Below, one piece after another: positions 20,291 through 34,108 of a stretch of 64,000 bases of DNA. Both the position numbers and the translations under genes were made by a program. The stretch lies in contig OY855906.1 in the NCBI GenBank assembly GCA_963693305.1, positions 32,056,491-32,120,490 on the forward strand. The letters run 5' to 3'. The notes below the pieces were generated by a model. It saw nothing but the letters and a program-made list of their open reading frames with translations. It made no database searches and was not told the origin of the DNA. Numbering within the stretch: the stretch's first letter is position 1; each line of letters starts with the position of its first letter. The DNA comes from Meandrina meandrites. Its lineage: Eukaryota; Cnidaria; Anthozoa; Scleractinia; Meandrinidae.

Positions 20291-23200
20291 ACTCACTGCA
20301 CATAGTGACCTTCATTTCAACCGTTTGACCGGTTGTTTCAAAAAAGAGATGAGAGACAAAGAAATAAGCATTGGAGGAAAACAATAGCATTTATGATAAG
20401 TAGACTCACGGTGACTTAGTTGATGTAATTCTTACAGTTTTATTGTCTAACATGAAAACAAAATAAATCATACTACCATGGGAGTGATTACAAAAATCAC
20501 CAGATAAAAACTCAGTAGCAGAAGGAAGCATTTTAGTATTCTTTCTTAATTTGCAGTTTAAAGTATAAATTAGTGGTAACATTATTACTTTTTCAATTAA
20601 ATATATTTGCTGTCTAACTTAATAACAATAGGCGACGGGGTTGAAAAGCAGACCAGTCACTCACCATTCTGCTTGAACAATTGTCTTTTCTAGGGGTGCT
20701 AGCTCTTTTCTCTTAATATTTTCGAAGAGAACAATATCGTTTTTTCTGTGTTAGATACCGTTGCGGGATTTTTTCGTAAGGTGCAATTCTCAGAGATTTT
20801 CAATGAAAGCCAGGAAATAAAAGCCTTTCGACCAAGACACCTCGTAACACTGGACAAACCTGTTTGAAAAGAAGTCTATTTAAACGTTATGCATGCAGCC
20901 TTCCGCAATTACGGTGTTTGTGAGACTGCCAGTACTTGTATGTAAGATTTGAAATAACTGTTCTGTTTTTTTTGGAGAAAATTGGCCACGCATATGGCAG
21001 TTTTAATTGAATCAATTATCTCTAAGTCTGTGACGCAACCCGTGTCACGATAACGGGGCCCTCTTAACGCAACATAAACTTCTCGAGGAAACACGCAACA
21101 ACAAAGTAAAACAATAAACATTTAATAAAGAAAAAATAGCACTAAATAACAGTATTACTTTATTGAACTAATTATTCTAATTACCAAATGTAAACCACGC
21201 GCTAATATGTTAAAATAAAAGAAAAAAGAATTAATTACAAACGAAAGAAAACTAACGTTACAGGTTAATAACTTGCCAATGTTTTTTTTAGTTCGTGTTC
21301 ACCTTGCGTTTCCTCGGTTGTCCTTGTTCTTGAACCCCAAAAAGAAACCCAAACACACACAACATCCAAATATCAATATCCTACCACACAACACCGCTCC
21401 TTACTTGTTCCAAACTACTGGCCAGGTAACTTTGTTTTCCGGTTCACTTCACTGCTCCGGACTCCGGCACACTCCGTTTCTCCGTCTCACTACGGTTTAC
21501 TTTGTAATTCCGCCTCAGTCCGCTTTCTCTGGTTTACTTCGTAAATCCGCCTCACTTCGTTTTCTCTGGTTTACTTCGTAACCGTGAATTACTCGCACAC
21601 CAAGCTCAGTTTTTCCCCGACAAACGAGTCTTGAATTGCAGGATCGATAGCTTCTGTTAATGACTTCTCAGCAGTGACGGTGCTTCTTCCAACTTTTCAT
21701 CACTGATCTTCACCACAACGTTCGTTACTGCACACCCCGAAAACCTTCTCTCAACTATTTCGCCACAAAACGCTTTATACGAAACGCAGGTGAACCTACA
21801 ATTATCTACTAATTTACAATAGAGCTGACTTATGATTAACAACTAATTTACAATAGGGCTGACTTACAATTAACAACTAACAATAAATTACAATAAAGGT
21901 CCTATAGAATTGATTACGCAACAACTAACATATTACACTTTTAGAGAATAAAAGTTACGTAACAGCGGAAAGAAAGGAAATGTAGACAATATACTAGGGG
22001 AACAAAACTAATTACAAAATCAACAAAGAGAAATTCCGTGACAAAGTCATAACAAAATATAGAAAATCTGAACATATTTAACTTTTGAAACAAGACATAC
22101 ATTTATTTCCAATGCAAGATTTGAAATAACTGTTTTTCTTAATCTTAGTGCTTTTTAGGTGCCTGTTGTTATATACTCTGCACTAGGTATATAATGAAAT
22201 GAAAAGTTGTATTGTTAGAACTGACACAATATGCAAAATTGGAGAAGAATGGATAAAGAAAAACAACTCATCGATTCAGACATTTTAACACCCGAATTAA
22301 TCACGTGCAGACGCTGTTATACTTTCAATTGCAGTATAAATTTCGTTGTCATTCGTTATCTCGTCTAGTCTGAGGCTTGATTTCGATCAAACGGGTAACA
22401 ACTGGCTGGGAGCGGAAAGCGTAAACAAAAAGCTAAAGTAAGCGCATTGAATTTTTTTCTTAATTATTGTGACTTTTTTTTGTGTGTGTGTTTTTGTTTT
22501 TTTATTTAGAGCAAGTCGAGATTACTATATCAGTTGAAACATTCTTGCGAACTTAGTCTTGTGTTTGCGTTTTATCAAGCACTTTGACGCGAAATTGCTA
22601 TGTTTTGTCCAGTATACGTAGCTCCTCGAAAATATTTTCTGGTAGGTTTGGAATATGATTCAAATTTTTAATTTCTTTCACTGTGCAATTAAATTTCTTT
22701 CGATGTTTCTCTGCGATTGAGATTACTTGTCAGCGGTATATGCAGAAAAGTGTAACGCAATGTTGCCGTTCTTTGACTCGAAACACTCCGGAAGATTTTG
22801 CTGTCTTTTGATCTCTTGGATTTTTCTCAACATACAGAAAGCTCATTGAAAGGTACGAACGTCTTTTTAACCTATTTTACGAGTGTTAAATTAAGAAAGC
22901 AAATTCTGGATGATTTGAAACCGATTTGATCTGATAAAGACCGCTTTTGATCTTGACAAATGGCACGTGAGCCGTGTAAACTTTGGAACGCGAGGTCAAA
23001 TAAAAGGCACAAATCTGCTAAATTATTTTACTTTGTTCTTAAGAACGATAATTAAACACTCGTAATAGTCTTGTAAATGTGTGATGGTGCTTGATAAGAA
23101 ATTTGTTTAAAGCTTTATTGTTCAGAAGTGTTTACATGATATGTTTTCATCGACTGGAGGCCGTTACGGCAAAGCTCAAATTTCACGAAAGTGCCATTTA

Positions 23201-24567
23201 CATTTCGCGACCTCAAAAGTCATCTTTTGAGTTGCCCAAGGTTTTGAAAACGGATTTTACAAGAAGAAAGAATGCTCTTTCACGTGGTATAAGTTTCCTT
23301 ACCTTAGCTCATGTCCCAGTCAACGATTTTAGCCGTAAATTTTGTCAATTTTAACTTGTGAGAAATCGCTCAAACTAAATGTAAATAATTGAAAATCTTC
23401 TAAAAATTCTTTATTAATCCAAACAAAGAAAATAATCGCTCAAAATGACTATCATTATCTATTCTTTCTTATTATCTATTTGCTGCTCTGGGGAAACTTG
23501 TTTTGATATTGAAATGGAGGTCTTCGCAATGTGCGGTATGAGAGCCCTTGAAACACCGCTCGAGAGCGGCGAAATCAAGATGACCTCCGTACGCCCAAAA
23601 TAATAATCGGATCAAAATAAAAACTATATTTCTAGTTATAGTTCACCAAGGGCTATACTGTGATTTTTTTTCAGATTTTTTGATTTTTCACTATTGCACC
23701 TCACCGGTTCATATTTACTGAAACCAAGTCTTAAGCCGAGAAAATTTGTTTTGTTATTTATCCTATTTTATCGTTTTTACTCTTGATTAGCTATATTTTT
23801 GGCAGACTTGTTGTATCTACTCGTAAAATCACCGCTTATAGCTAAGATCGTTATAAATTAAGAGAAGTTGACAATAAGAGCCGAATTTAGAAGCAGTTCA
23901 CAGCTGAACAAGTTTCACAAACAAGACATTTTGCTGTTATTGCGAAACCGTTATTTAATTAACACCCACAACCTTCAAATAATTCCCAACTACATTTCCG
24001 CTATATTCATTTCAAAATTAAGCCAACTCAACGAGCAATTGGTGATTTCAGCTGTTGGACTAGCCGATGAAACAATTTCCCGAAATGAAAAGTTTGTGTT
24101 TTCAAGCTCACACCTCTAGGCTCAGTCCGCATCATGATGAGTTTCCTAGAGGTTATTAAAATCAAGCTTTCATTCGCATTTCTAACATCTTCTGCATCCT
24201 TTGTCTCAACTTGCGGACTGAAACCTTCACTTCGGATGCTCTCTCAAATTAAAAGAGAACCTACTTTTGGCAGAAATGTAGTTCAGGGTAACAACTTTCT
24301 CCCTTTCCGATTACTAGTATTTTCAAATAATTTCCGAACATAACAATTTCTTGAAAAACAAAATTTTGCACAAGTAAACAAGTCGGGATCGATTACTCAT
24401 TCTCTTGTTCTTGGCAGCTCGATCAGTATGTATTTATTCGTGTAAACATTTATGTATGTATTCATGTAAACAAATTCTTTGTCAACTTAATCAAACAGTA
24501 TCCTAACTTTAAATTATAAGTTAAATGGATCTTAAGAGAGATGGGCATGGAGTTAGAAAAGCTGATC

Positions 24568-24607
24568 CAGGTGAATTGCAACTGAAACAACAATGTAGCC
24601 TATAAAA
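24568..24607 (+). promoter_or_regulatory. E-box/TATA promoter of protease gene 2
   Basis: CAGGTG at 24568-24573 and TATAAAA at 24601-24607 are 33 bp apart, start to start. The ATG is 51 bp after the TATA. The local contexts GATCCAGGTGA and GCCTATAAAACAAA are shared with gene 1. Confidence 0.8.
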
Positions 24608-24651
24608 CAAACGTTAAGAAGAGCTTTTTTTTAACATTTGAAGATTTCAAG

Positions 24652-27600
24652 ATGAATCTTTGGATTGGAGTAGTGCTTTTGCTACTTGGAGTTTCATACT
24701 CACAAGGTAAGAGAATCCAACTGGACAGTAACATTTTAGTACATATTTATTTCGTTAAATACATTTTTGCCATTGATTTATTTCAATACTAATTATAAAT
24801 TACTGCCCCATCTTCTTTCCACTTTTTCCTTGAACGTGATTGGGGTTCAAAATATCTGGCACCAACATTCTCCATCCATCCCAAATTTTGCAGCCTGCGG
24901 AGTTAAGCCATATTCAAGTAGAGTCGTGAATGGGGTAAATGCCTCACCACACGCCTGGCCCTGGCAGATTTCACTCCGGGTCAACGGCCGCCACATCTGT
25001 GGAGGATCGCTTATTGATAAAGATTGGGTCGTCACCGCAGCCCACTGCGTGGATCGAAACCCTAGGCCAAGTGGCTATACTGTCGTTGTGGGTAAGTTAT
25101 TTGAGAGATTTATATTTACTAAACTTATATTTTAGCTTTCGTTTTTCAATAACTCGTTCATCGATCATTCTGCAGATAAAAGATTTCCTCTTCTACACAT
25201 TTATGCATGTATTAATATGAATAGAAATTTATTATGGAACAAATATAAAAAAAAACATAACTAAATATAGAAGAAATGAGGGTCTTTTAACGGACATCAA
25301 GGATGAAGATCTTTTCATTTTTCTCTCCTCGGCCGGAGTAATTCATTCGTGTGGCTTTTCCTGTCCATTTTCTCTCCGTTTTCTTTTAGAAGTATTTTTT
25401 AAGTGTGACGCAATTTCTCTGTGCGTAAACCATCTTCAGCAGAAATCAATAGAAACACAATCAGAATAAGAAAGTGCATATAGTAGACAACATTTGATTA
25501 TCTTCGAGCCTTTTAGCAAGACAAAAAAAATACAACGTCTTCCAGATCTTTGGCTCCGTTCGGCAGTAGACCTATACGAGTAGTTCTTAGGTTTGTTTTA
25601 CAGTGCTTTTAATTAAGCTTTGATAAGAATAATATGCTCGTTTCTTACTGAAAAAAAAAAAAAAAAATCAAATAGATGAAATTTAATATCTTACAGGAGC
25701 CCATAGTCGCCTTGGGGTAACTGCCGTGCAACAGACCTTCCGCTTGAAAAAACTGTTCAAACACGAAGGATTCAGCATGAGACATCTGCGTAATGACATT
25801 GCTCTTCTGCAACTAGAGCGGCCGATTCAAGCAAGCTCTAAAGTCAACACGGTGTGTTTGCCAAGTTCAGGAAGCCGTGTTCCAGCAGGAACACGATGCT
25901 ACATTACCGGTAACTAGAGTTCGTACAATTCTTGCAAGTGCTTCTTTACCTATTGTAAAGATATCAATAGTTAGCATTGATGCTTCTGCTTAATCTCCCA
26001 AATTTCCAGACCGACTGCCTTCTAGCCTGTCTACAAAGATTCAATAGTTAAATGTAAACCTGCGATCATTCCACACTGCCTGCCTTGTTGATCTAGTTTA
26101 TGATTATTTTCAAGGGGAGGGGATACTCATTCTTCTAACTTGTTGAGGTTTTGCCCCGAGGTCCAAACCCTTTCTTTCCCTTCCATGTACCATTTTTGCC
26201 AGAAAGTGTACCCCTTTCAAATACCTCTTTAAATTACTAATCCCCTTACAAAGGTTAATAAATCGACAGGGCCTCTAGGCCTGTTGGAGATATTTCAGTT
26301 GAAAGGCCCACTTATATACCTAAACGGCAGTTTTCTCTACCTGTTTGTATAATCCAGCTCGTGAAATGATGGTAAATGTACCTCTTTTGGCGGAGCCTTC
26401 TCGTATTGCTTACGACAGGGAGTACCCCTCTCGGGATAATAGTGAAGTCGGTGGTGGGCAAGACTAATACTATGCAAGAAATTCCGCTTATGTAAGCAAC
26501 ATAACAATAACAATGAAAATGTAACTGCATTTATTTGGATAGGCTGGGGAAGAACTGTCGGAGGTGGAAGTGCGGCTAACATTCTCCAACAGGCAATACT
26601 ACCTGTAGCTAGTCACAGTACGTGCAGCCGGGTGAACGGAAGATTAATTCCCGTTGATGAAAAGTCAATGGTGTGCGCTGGCGGTCAAGGCAAAGGTGGA
26701 TGCCAGGTAAATAAGCCATACTAATGACAAGCCTTTCTCGTTATTCTCAATGATAATTGCTCACTCGAATTCCATCACGGTCCTGCTCACTTAAGTATAT
26801 CAGTCTTTCTTCACTATGGGAGGATTCCATACACCATAATCTTGGACAAAGCTAGTTGTAACGTACGAATTTCACGCATTTTTTCACAAATGTCCTCGAC
26901 TTTTAAGCGAGTAAAATTATTTCATTCCCCTCTTCACCTACACAGTATTGTCTGTTGGGGTTTGCGATTTGCCAGGCTTTCTTTTCACTGCACGACAGCA
27001 TTAACAACATTGAAATGCATATGGGTGAAAGGGGTTGAAGAAATGAAATGTTGAGTCTAACTTGTAAATTTCGCAAGTGTTTCAACAGCTTTGTTCAAGA
27101 TTGTAGGAAACTACAGTTTGCCATCTTGCAGTATAAAAAATGATATAAGGATATTTCTATTTCCGTAAAATTGACAATTAGGGAGACAGTGGTGGACCAT
27201 TTGTTTGCAATGAGGGTGGACGATGGGTCTTGAGAGGTGCCGTGAGCTGGGGACATAGGATGTGCAGGACTGATCATTACACAGTGTTTGCTCGTGTAAG
27301 CAACTTTATTGGATGGATCAACTCGAAGAAGTCAGGTAATTTAACAGCTTTCAGTAATATATCATTTAATAATAAATAACTTCTGCATATTCAACATGAT
27401 CCTCATAAGTTGACATACGATATATTACGTCTAGAACGGTTCTCTCCTTCAAGTTCTTTAAGGACTTCATAGATGCGCTAATATGGAGATTTAGCCAAGC
27501 CTAAAAGCGGAGATCTCCAGTTTATTACTTTACAATAGTATTTTCATTTTGGTAGATAAGCAGGGCAAATGTCAAATTTGTACGGTTACCCATGCATAGG

Positions 27601-28195
27601 TGTAAGATGAATATCTTACGGCCCCAGCAAAATGTGTTTAGATTACAACAAACTTTTCTCCAGGTCTCCAACAATATAAAATAAACTCACAATATCAACT
27701 CAGGCGGGAATAGAACTCACAACGCAAGGAAAACTTTTAGTAAAAAAGCCTCTACATGTGCATGCACAGTAAAAGAGTTTCAAATGTTAAAAACGAAAAG
27801 CAGCAAACAACTCTTTAAAGACCTTATTCGGCATGACTTTTACCATCATCAGTTTATAGAACAGTTGAAATCTAAAAGCTATAGATTATATGCCCAAGCT
27901 ACAACTACGAAATAAATATAATGTTTGATATAATCATCTAACTGCAAAAAATTATACATATCTGATTGTTTTTAGATTCAGCTAAAACCGTACATTGTCT
28001 AATATTATAATAGGGTTATAACATCAACACTTTCAAACACTCAAGTCTTGCATATCAACATCTTTATTGATTAATCTTTTGTTCTATTAGTAACGGCTGC
28101 ATTTCAAACTAGTTATTGTGCATGACAGTACCAGGCGATACCTTCCACTCTGTAACGTCTTACCGTTATCTATTGTTACTTTAGTATCACCCAAC

Positions 28196-28233
<38 letters not shown>

Positions 28234-29104
28234 GCTACTAGAGGACTATTAGTAATAGTCATCGAGTAGCAAAATTCGTGATGTTTCTTTCGTTTTATTC
28301 CCAAATCTTTCTTCAACTTGCATTTGCTAACTTTATTATTGCTTTTTCTGTCCGACTAGTTGGGTGATACTAAAACAATTAGACCCTTCGCCCTCAAGCG
28401 CCACGGGCCAATAGCCCATGAGGCGAAGCCGAATGGGCTATTGTTAAGTAGTTGTAGCTTGGGTATATATATAGCCTTTAGATTTAAAATGATCAATAAA
28501 CTGAAGATGTCTTAAGTCGTGTCGCAACATGCCTTTAAAAAATTGTTTCGTAGCTTGTTTTTTTTTTAAATTGGTCATTTTTTTTTTCTGCTACCAAGAA
28601 CATTTGGAAATATCATCCAAAACTAAGCGACTAAGTATCAGGAAAATGGTTTCTTTCAAAATAATTTTAAAAAGAAAGCCATCGAGAAACGAAAATCAGA
28701 TTTGAATCTGTCATTCCTTAAGAGCCGCCGTTCAAATTTGCCACCTTTTCATACCATCACGCCCATGTCATCCAGTATAGAGTAAATTGTTTTCTTTTTT
28801 TATCATTATTATTATTTGTTTTAAGGTTTGCATTAAATTATTACAAATCCTCTATTGAGTATTGCTAGCTATGGCCCTATCTCAGCCGTCGATTAGTGCA
28901 CTATAATTGCTATTTCCGTTCCTTCTCTCGCTTTTTTAAGTTTCTTTCATAAATTAGCATTTTCCTCTTGTAGGTGGCGGTGGCATCACTCCTACTTCTA
29001 CCAGCTGTTCAGATAACCATCATTATTGTAAATACTGGACACGATACTGTTCTTACCACCCCTTTGTAAGAGCTAACTGCAAGAAAACATGCAATCTTTG
29101 TTGA
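24652..29104 (+). CDS. Secreted S1 serine protease with ShK domain (gene 2)
   Basis: Exons 24652-24706, 24894-25091, 25697-25909, 26543-26706, 27182-27335 and 28974-29106 (stop 29102-29104) give 304 residues. A 3' UTR exon starts at 29606, with AATAAA at 29659. Catalytic exon lengths equal those of gene 1, so the triad lies at the same places: H69, D118, S213, with R28|VVNG activation. The Gly-x-Gly linker is not a separate exon here; it is fused to the start of the ShK exon and followed by a Thr/Ser stretch. The ShK domain has the usual six cysteines. The gene is intact and probably encodes a gland-cell secreted enzyme (inference from family). Exon 5 is almost identical to that of gene 1, which suggests recent duplication or gene conversion. 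Confidence 0.88.
28180..28376. mobile_element. Short TIR element (MITE)
   Basis: TTTAGTATCACCCAACTAG near 28180 is inverted at about 28356-28376 (CTAGTTGGGTGATACTAAA). It lies in the intron before the ShK exon of gene 2. A separate hairpin (CAATAGCCC..GGGCTATTG) follows at 28410-28444. Confidence 0.7.
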
Positions 29105-29824
29105 AGGTGAGTTCAAAACGATTTTGAAGTTCAACAGTTTGTCGTTTGTATCTACCACAGGCCGTTTCGGATTAAATTAGGTCAAGTGGATGATGTTGTG
29201 CATGCGTAACAAATGTTTTACACATGCTAAATAGACGACGTCTCCATATATCACCTGCTCCTCCCCTCCCCCAACGATAAAAAATGAAGCACGCACGTAC
29301 AATATTGTTCTTTCATCTCAAATTGTTCGCTCGTTGCTCGTTCATATCATATTGTTCTTTGATCACGCTGTACTAACTGCTCACTGCCGGTGCCGGGAGT
29401 ACATAGATAGAAAACAGAAAGCTGCACATAGGTTCCGTGAATGGATATTACCTCGATAATAAGAACTTATTTTTGGATGCTTGGTGTTAATAATAGATAT
29501 TGGCCATGATTGATTTTTATGACTGTTTGATCAATAATAAATAGTCGAATAGTTGGCTTCTTAATTTTTATTTTTGATATTTGTTGTTGTTTTCTTTCTT
29601 TATAGGTTGAAGCCTTATGTGAAAAAATGGAAAACCTTCCTTAGTAGACAATGTAGTGAATAAAGCATTATAAACGAACTATTTGCTGACTCAATTACTT
29701 ATAAATGTATATTTACCAACACTCAATGTGTGCCTAAATACCCACTTTTGCTAACTTACGAGAAAAACATATTTTATTATTCCATTATTGCGTCATTTTT
29801 ACCATATTAGGGCAAAAGAACGCG

Positions 29825-30985
29825 CAAAATATATACCTCTTATTAATCGAGTTCGAGGTCCGTACAGTAAAATACGGACCGAGTTTTTTCCTGTCGATTT
29901 ATGGCCCAAGCGCGAAGCGCGCGGGCCATAAATCGATGGGAAAAAACGAGGATCCGTATTTTACACTACGGACCGAGAAAACGAGGTTAATAAGATATTT
30001 ATTATATCTCTCATTCGGGCGAAAAGAAACCATTTCAAGTCAATCGCGGCTACATTTGAATGACGCGCGCGTCAAATGCAAGAAGAAAGCGAAATTTATT
30101 GGTTTACGAAAACAGTTTGCAGTTGGCTCGCAGAGACGTGAATCCAAACTTCAAACGTTTTAATTTTACGATTAATCCGTACAGCTTCTTTCTGTGGAAA
30201 ACTGGATACAGTTCAAGATTACTTTGAAATAACTCCTGAAGTGATGTGATGTTTGATAAACAGAGAAGAACAACTCTACTGAGAAGAAAGCGGTGACCGC
30301 AAGCAACAAACAATAATTTCGTCGAAAGCATAAACAACCGGTAAAAACCTCAGAGACCTCCGTCTACTTTTAAGCGCTTTATTGTGTCGTACTGAGAGGT
30401 GTTTGGTGCAGAATTCTGGTTGGAAAATGGGTACACTATCCAACTTTTGTCTGGGGTGAACTCGAACTATCCGGCCGTTTTCAAAATAATAAGCGGACGT
30501 AGATCGTCAACAACAGCAGCAGGTACGTTGTTTTGAATGTTTTGTTCGTTTACTCTCGACTAGCCTGCGAATACAGCCGCCTCTCATTCCGGGAGCGATG
30601 AGAGGCGGCTGTATTCGACAAAAGTCTCGACAAAACTCTTTAAATCTTTTTCATTCAGAATTCGACTTCTCTACCTTTCGGCAGAGAGAAAATTGTCAAG
30701 TTTCTGACTTGTGTGATGCTCGGGGTCGAGGACGCTTTCAGTTTCTAAAAGATCTGAAAAATCTAGTTTGAATTTTGTAAGACCCTGTATTTTTCGCTTT
30801 TGTCTCTCAAAATGTTTTGTCCGAATGCAGATGTTTTAAAAGTAGCTTTCAAAATTTTCGTTGTAAGAGATTTTGATAAACAAAACTTATCGCATCAGGA
30901 GAACTCTCAAATTTCGCGGGCCGTACTGTAGAATACGGCCCGTAAAATTGACCAATCACAGCGCGCGTACTGTCTTAGAGATATA
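29825..30985. mobile_element. Non-autonomous DNA element
   Basis: It begins with the foldback at 29839 and ends with GGCCGTACTGTAGAATACGG (about 30919) and TTAGAGATATAATAA, which echo the CCGTACAG.AAATACGG of the left arm. It contains no transposase. A perfect 20-bp-stem hairpin (30568-30617, CGAATACAGCCGCCTCTCAT and its complement) sits inside. It abuts the next element at 30989. Confidence 0.5.
29839..29993. repeat. Foldback repeat with GC-rich apex
   Basis: CTCTTATTAA.CGAG.TCG at the left pairs with CGAGGTTAATAAG at the right; arms of about 72 bp surround CGCGAAGCGC (29911-29920). It is the left end of a larger repeat. Confidence 0.75.
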
Positions 30986-30988
30986 ATA

Positions 30989-32145
30989 AATATGTGTTAT
31001 TGACCAAGCGTGAGGTCAAGATGGCGGGATATTGGCCGAGTTCTTTTTTTGCGTGTTTGTGGACCGAGACGAAGTCGAGGTCCATAAACACGCAAAAAAA
31101 GAACGAGGCCAATATCCTGCCATCTTGACCGAACAAGCTTGGTCAATAAAGGATTTATTATGACTTTTTTCGAGCACTGAAAAGGAAGCCAGTTGCATGC
31201 ACAATCAATGGCGCACGCTAAATCATTTCATTGGTTTAAAAGTTTAATGAGTGACTGTCAAATTCTGGAATGAATCAAGACGAAGTAAAACGATGCGACA
31301 ACAGCGAAATTCACATCATTTTAACCCTCAAAAAGATATTGGAATGGCTTAAATTTGCGAAACAACGTTGAGTTTGAAGCCTTAAAAGAAGAATGTCCAT
31401 TCCATCTGGCCGCCAGCTTTTAATTATTGGACGTTTTGCAGAGTATTTGCTGGCTTCTGGCGCTTTAGTGGTGCAAACCTGCGGTGACATATATACGCGA
31501 GCTGAATATTGAAATTGTGATTGTTGAAAGCGTTTGGGATTTTAATACCACTTCACAGGAAAAGCTTGAACTTTTCTACATCATTAATTTAAATGCTCGA
31601 CTCACTCTTAGTCGAAGTGAGCATTAGAGGCTTCGGTGAAAAGATGTTAGGTTCGCCGTGCCGTCCGCTTTCTTCCATTATTTTTGAAGATGTTACACAA
31701 ACGACAAGTTTGCAGAGCACTTTATTCTTCAGGTATGTCACTGACTTCATTCTCTCCCTTTTCCGCCAAACAAAGCTGATATCATCTCTTGAAGTCGCTT
31801 TGCGTTTTATTTTTTGTATCAGCCGGTTTTTGCGGCAAATAAAATTCACGAAACTCGTTAATTAACATTTGTAGTTTAATTTGTTTGCTCTCATTCGCTT
31901 CAACACCTATTTCTTTGTTGTCGGACCTCCTTTTGCTAGAAATAGACATTTCGGAAAATACTTTCATAGCGAAAATTTACGACGAAAAGCTTTTTCAAGT
32001 AGCGTCGGTAAAAGTTTTTTCGCTTGCAGGGACACACCGGGCGATCCCGAGCGGTCAAGATGGCTCCATCTTGACCGCTCGGGTAGCCAATCAGAGCACG
32101 AGATTCGCTTCATCTTGACCGCTCACGGAGCTAGTCATATAATAA
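30989..32145. mobile_element. Foldback-ended DNA element, copy 2
   Basis: This is the direct-orientation relative of 1643-2690: hairpin 30993-31153, shared interior, palindrome of about 32 bp at 32049-32083, and end at CATATAATAAG. It is slightly longer than copy 1 and differs by small indels. It has no transposase frame. Confidence 0.7.
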
Positions 32146-32249
32146 GCCACGTTATTACACAGTAGAACAGGGCAAAAATATGGACTGAAAGCGGAGCGAC
32201 AATATGGCCGAACCAAACTTTATTTTTTAGTGGAATAATACAACACTAA

Positions 32250-32337
32250 TCGATGGTTTAGCATATAATACGTGCGCACATTTTTCACACTACCACGCAA
32301 CTCGCAAAATATCAATATATGCTAAACCATCGAATAA
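32250..32337. repeat. Small foldback
   Basis: ATCGATGGTTTAGCATATA at 32250 is inverted at 32317-32337 (TATATGCTAAACCATCGA). It is non-coding. Confidence 0.6.
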
Positions 32338-32396
32338 GGTACATGGAGGGAGCGACGAAAATCGAGGCTTGGATTTTTCGTGATGCTGAAAATCGT

Positions 32397-32565
32397 AAGA
32401 AGAAGAAGAAGAAGAAGGAGAAGGAGAAGAAGAAGAAGGAGAAGGAGAAGGAGAAGGAGAAGGAGAAGGAGAAGGAGAAGGAGAAGGAGAAGGAGAAGGA
32501 GAAGGAGAAGGAGAAGGAGAAGGAGAAGGAGAAGGAGAAGGAGAAGGAGAAGGAGAAGAAGGAGG
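32397..32565. repeat. (GAGAAG)n / (GAA)n purine tract
   Basis: A nearly pure purine hexanucleotide run. Lys-Glu and poly-Arg frames here are artefacts. A C-homopolymer tract follows at about 33098-33120, after sequence with no recognised gene. Confidence 0.95.
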
Positions 32566-33397
32566 TCTTTATTGAGTCAAAAGATAAAGATACATATCTT
32601 ATGTTACAGGCAATAAAAATTAAAAACGATCTGCAATATTAAAAAATTCTAAAAGCATATAAAATGTACTACTTAATAAGTTAAAAGTCTCTGACCTTGT
32701 TATTCTAAAGCTAAGTTATATCTAAAAATTAAACGATTAACAAATGTACTTTTAAAACGCTCACTTTTGATGCTTGGTCGGACGCTTGACCTCGTCCGTA
32801 AATTATAGCAGCAGGCCTTTACACGCGGAATAAGAAGCAACAGGGGGTGATTGGCGGCCTGAGACACCCTTTTAAAGATGCTGTGATCCTGCTTCTGTAA
32901 AATTGATAAAATATAAATGGCTATTTTTTTCTCGTGAAACATGAAACTACGTGACCAGCGCATGACCGTGACTGATCGTCACTCTGGGGTCGAGGTAACT
33001 CTTCTCTGATAGGTTATTGAACACCCTTTATATTAATTGTGAAATGGGTATTTCATTTCGCGGGAAACGAGATTTGGCCGTTTTATTTTTCTTCCCCCAA
33101 ACCCCCCCCCCCCCCCCCCCGCCGCCCCTCCCACCCCCTTCCTCTCGTTAACCACCCTCCTCAAAGATTATTGATTTGGAGCAAAGTGCACAGAACCCAG
33201 GTAAAAAAAAAATAGATGTCACCCGAGCCTCGGGAGATTAAAATAATCTACAGCTGGGATAAAAACAATTTTATATTAATTAAATGCAGTTTGTAATCCA
33301 TTTGAAAGATTCCGCGCTTTCTGAACACGTGACCGATGACAACACGTAGAGTGCATCTTCATATGGGGGGCTACGCGCTAAGTCAATAAGGCTCTTG

Positions 33398-34011
33398 ATT
33401 ATATGACTAGCTCCGTGAGCGGTCAAGATGAAGCGAATCTCGTGCTCTGATTGGCAACCCGAGCGGTCAAGATGGAGCCATCTTGACCGCTCGGGATCGC
33501 CCGCTGTGTTCCTGCAAGCAAAACAACTTTTTAAACCGTCGCTAGTTGATCATGAAAAAGTTTTTCGTCGTAAATTTTCGCTATGAAACTATTTTCCGAA
33601 ATAACACAAAGATTTCCTGTCTATTTCTAGCGAAAGGAAGTCCGACAACAAATACTCTGCAAAACGTCCAAGAATCAAAAGCTGGCGGCCGGATGGAATG
33701 GTCAGTCTTCTTTTAAGGCTTCAAACTCAACGTTGGTTCGCAAATTTAAGCCATTTCAATATCTTTTTTAGGGCTAAAGTGAGGTGAATTTCGCTGTTGT
33801 CGCATCGTTTTACTTCGTCTCGATTCATTCAAGAATTTGACAGTCACTCATTAAACTTTTAAACCAATGAAATGATTTAGCGTGCCCCATTGATTGTGCA
33901 TGCAACTGGCTTTCTTTTCAGTGCTCGAAAAAAGTCATATAATAAATCCTTTATTGACCAAGCTTGTTCGGTCAAGATGGCAGGATATTGGCCTCGTTCT
34001 TTTTTTGCGTG

Positions 34012-34044
<33 letters not shown>

Positions 34045-34108
34045 CACGCAAAAAAAGAACTCGGCCAATATCCCGCCATCTTGACCTCACGCTTGGTCAA
34101 TAACCCAT
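33398..34108. mobile_element. Foldback-ended DNA element, inverted and shortened copy
   Basis: Reverse complement of the family at 1643 and 30989: it starts at CATATAATC..GACTAGCTCCGTGAG, has the short palindrome at about 33462-33496, and ends in the long hairpin (33949-34108). It is about 400 bp shorter through internal deletion. With copy 2 it forms a head-to-head pair around 32.1-33.4 kb. Confidence 0.7.

Larger units (their letters stand above)
18013..24560. other. Long intergenic region without a supported gene
   Basis: About 6.5 kb separates the ShK precursor from protease gene 2. Open frames are short, lack domains and mostly sit in repeats. Content: GAGTT-rich degenerate repeats (18355-18880), (AAAT)n near 19325, a three-unit tandem repeat (20097-20290), CTCCG-rich degenerate units (21430-21590), and ACTAATTTACAATA repeats (21805-21900). 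A matching stretch, AGATTTGAAATAACTGTT, occurs near 20945 and near 22118 and brackets about 1.15 kb, possibly an old insertion. I see nothing in 22200-24560. Confidence 0.6.

Noticed and set aside
32319..32642. Lys-Glu and poly-Arg rich frames
   Set aside because: Translation of a GAGAAG repeat; no splice or domain evidence.
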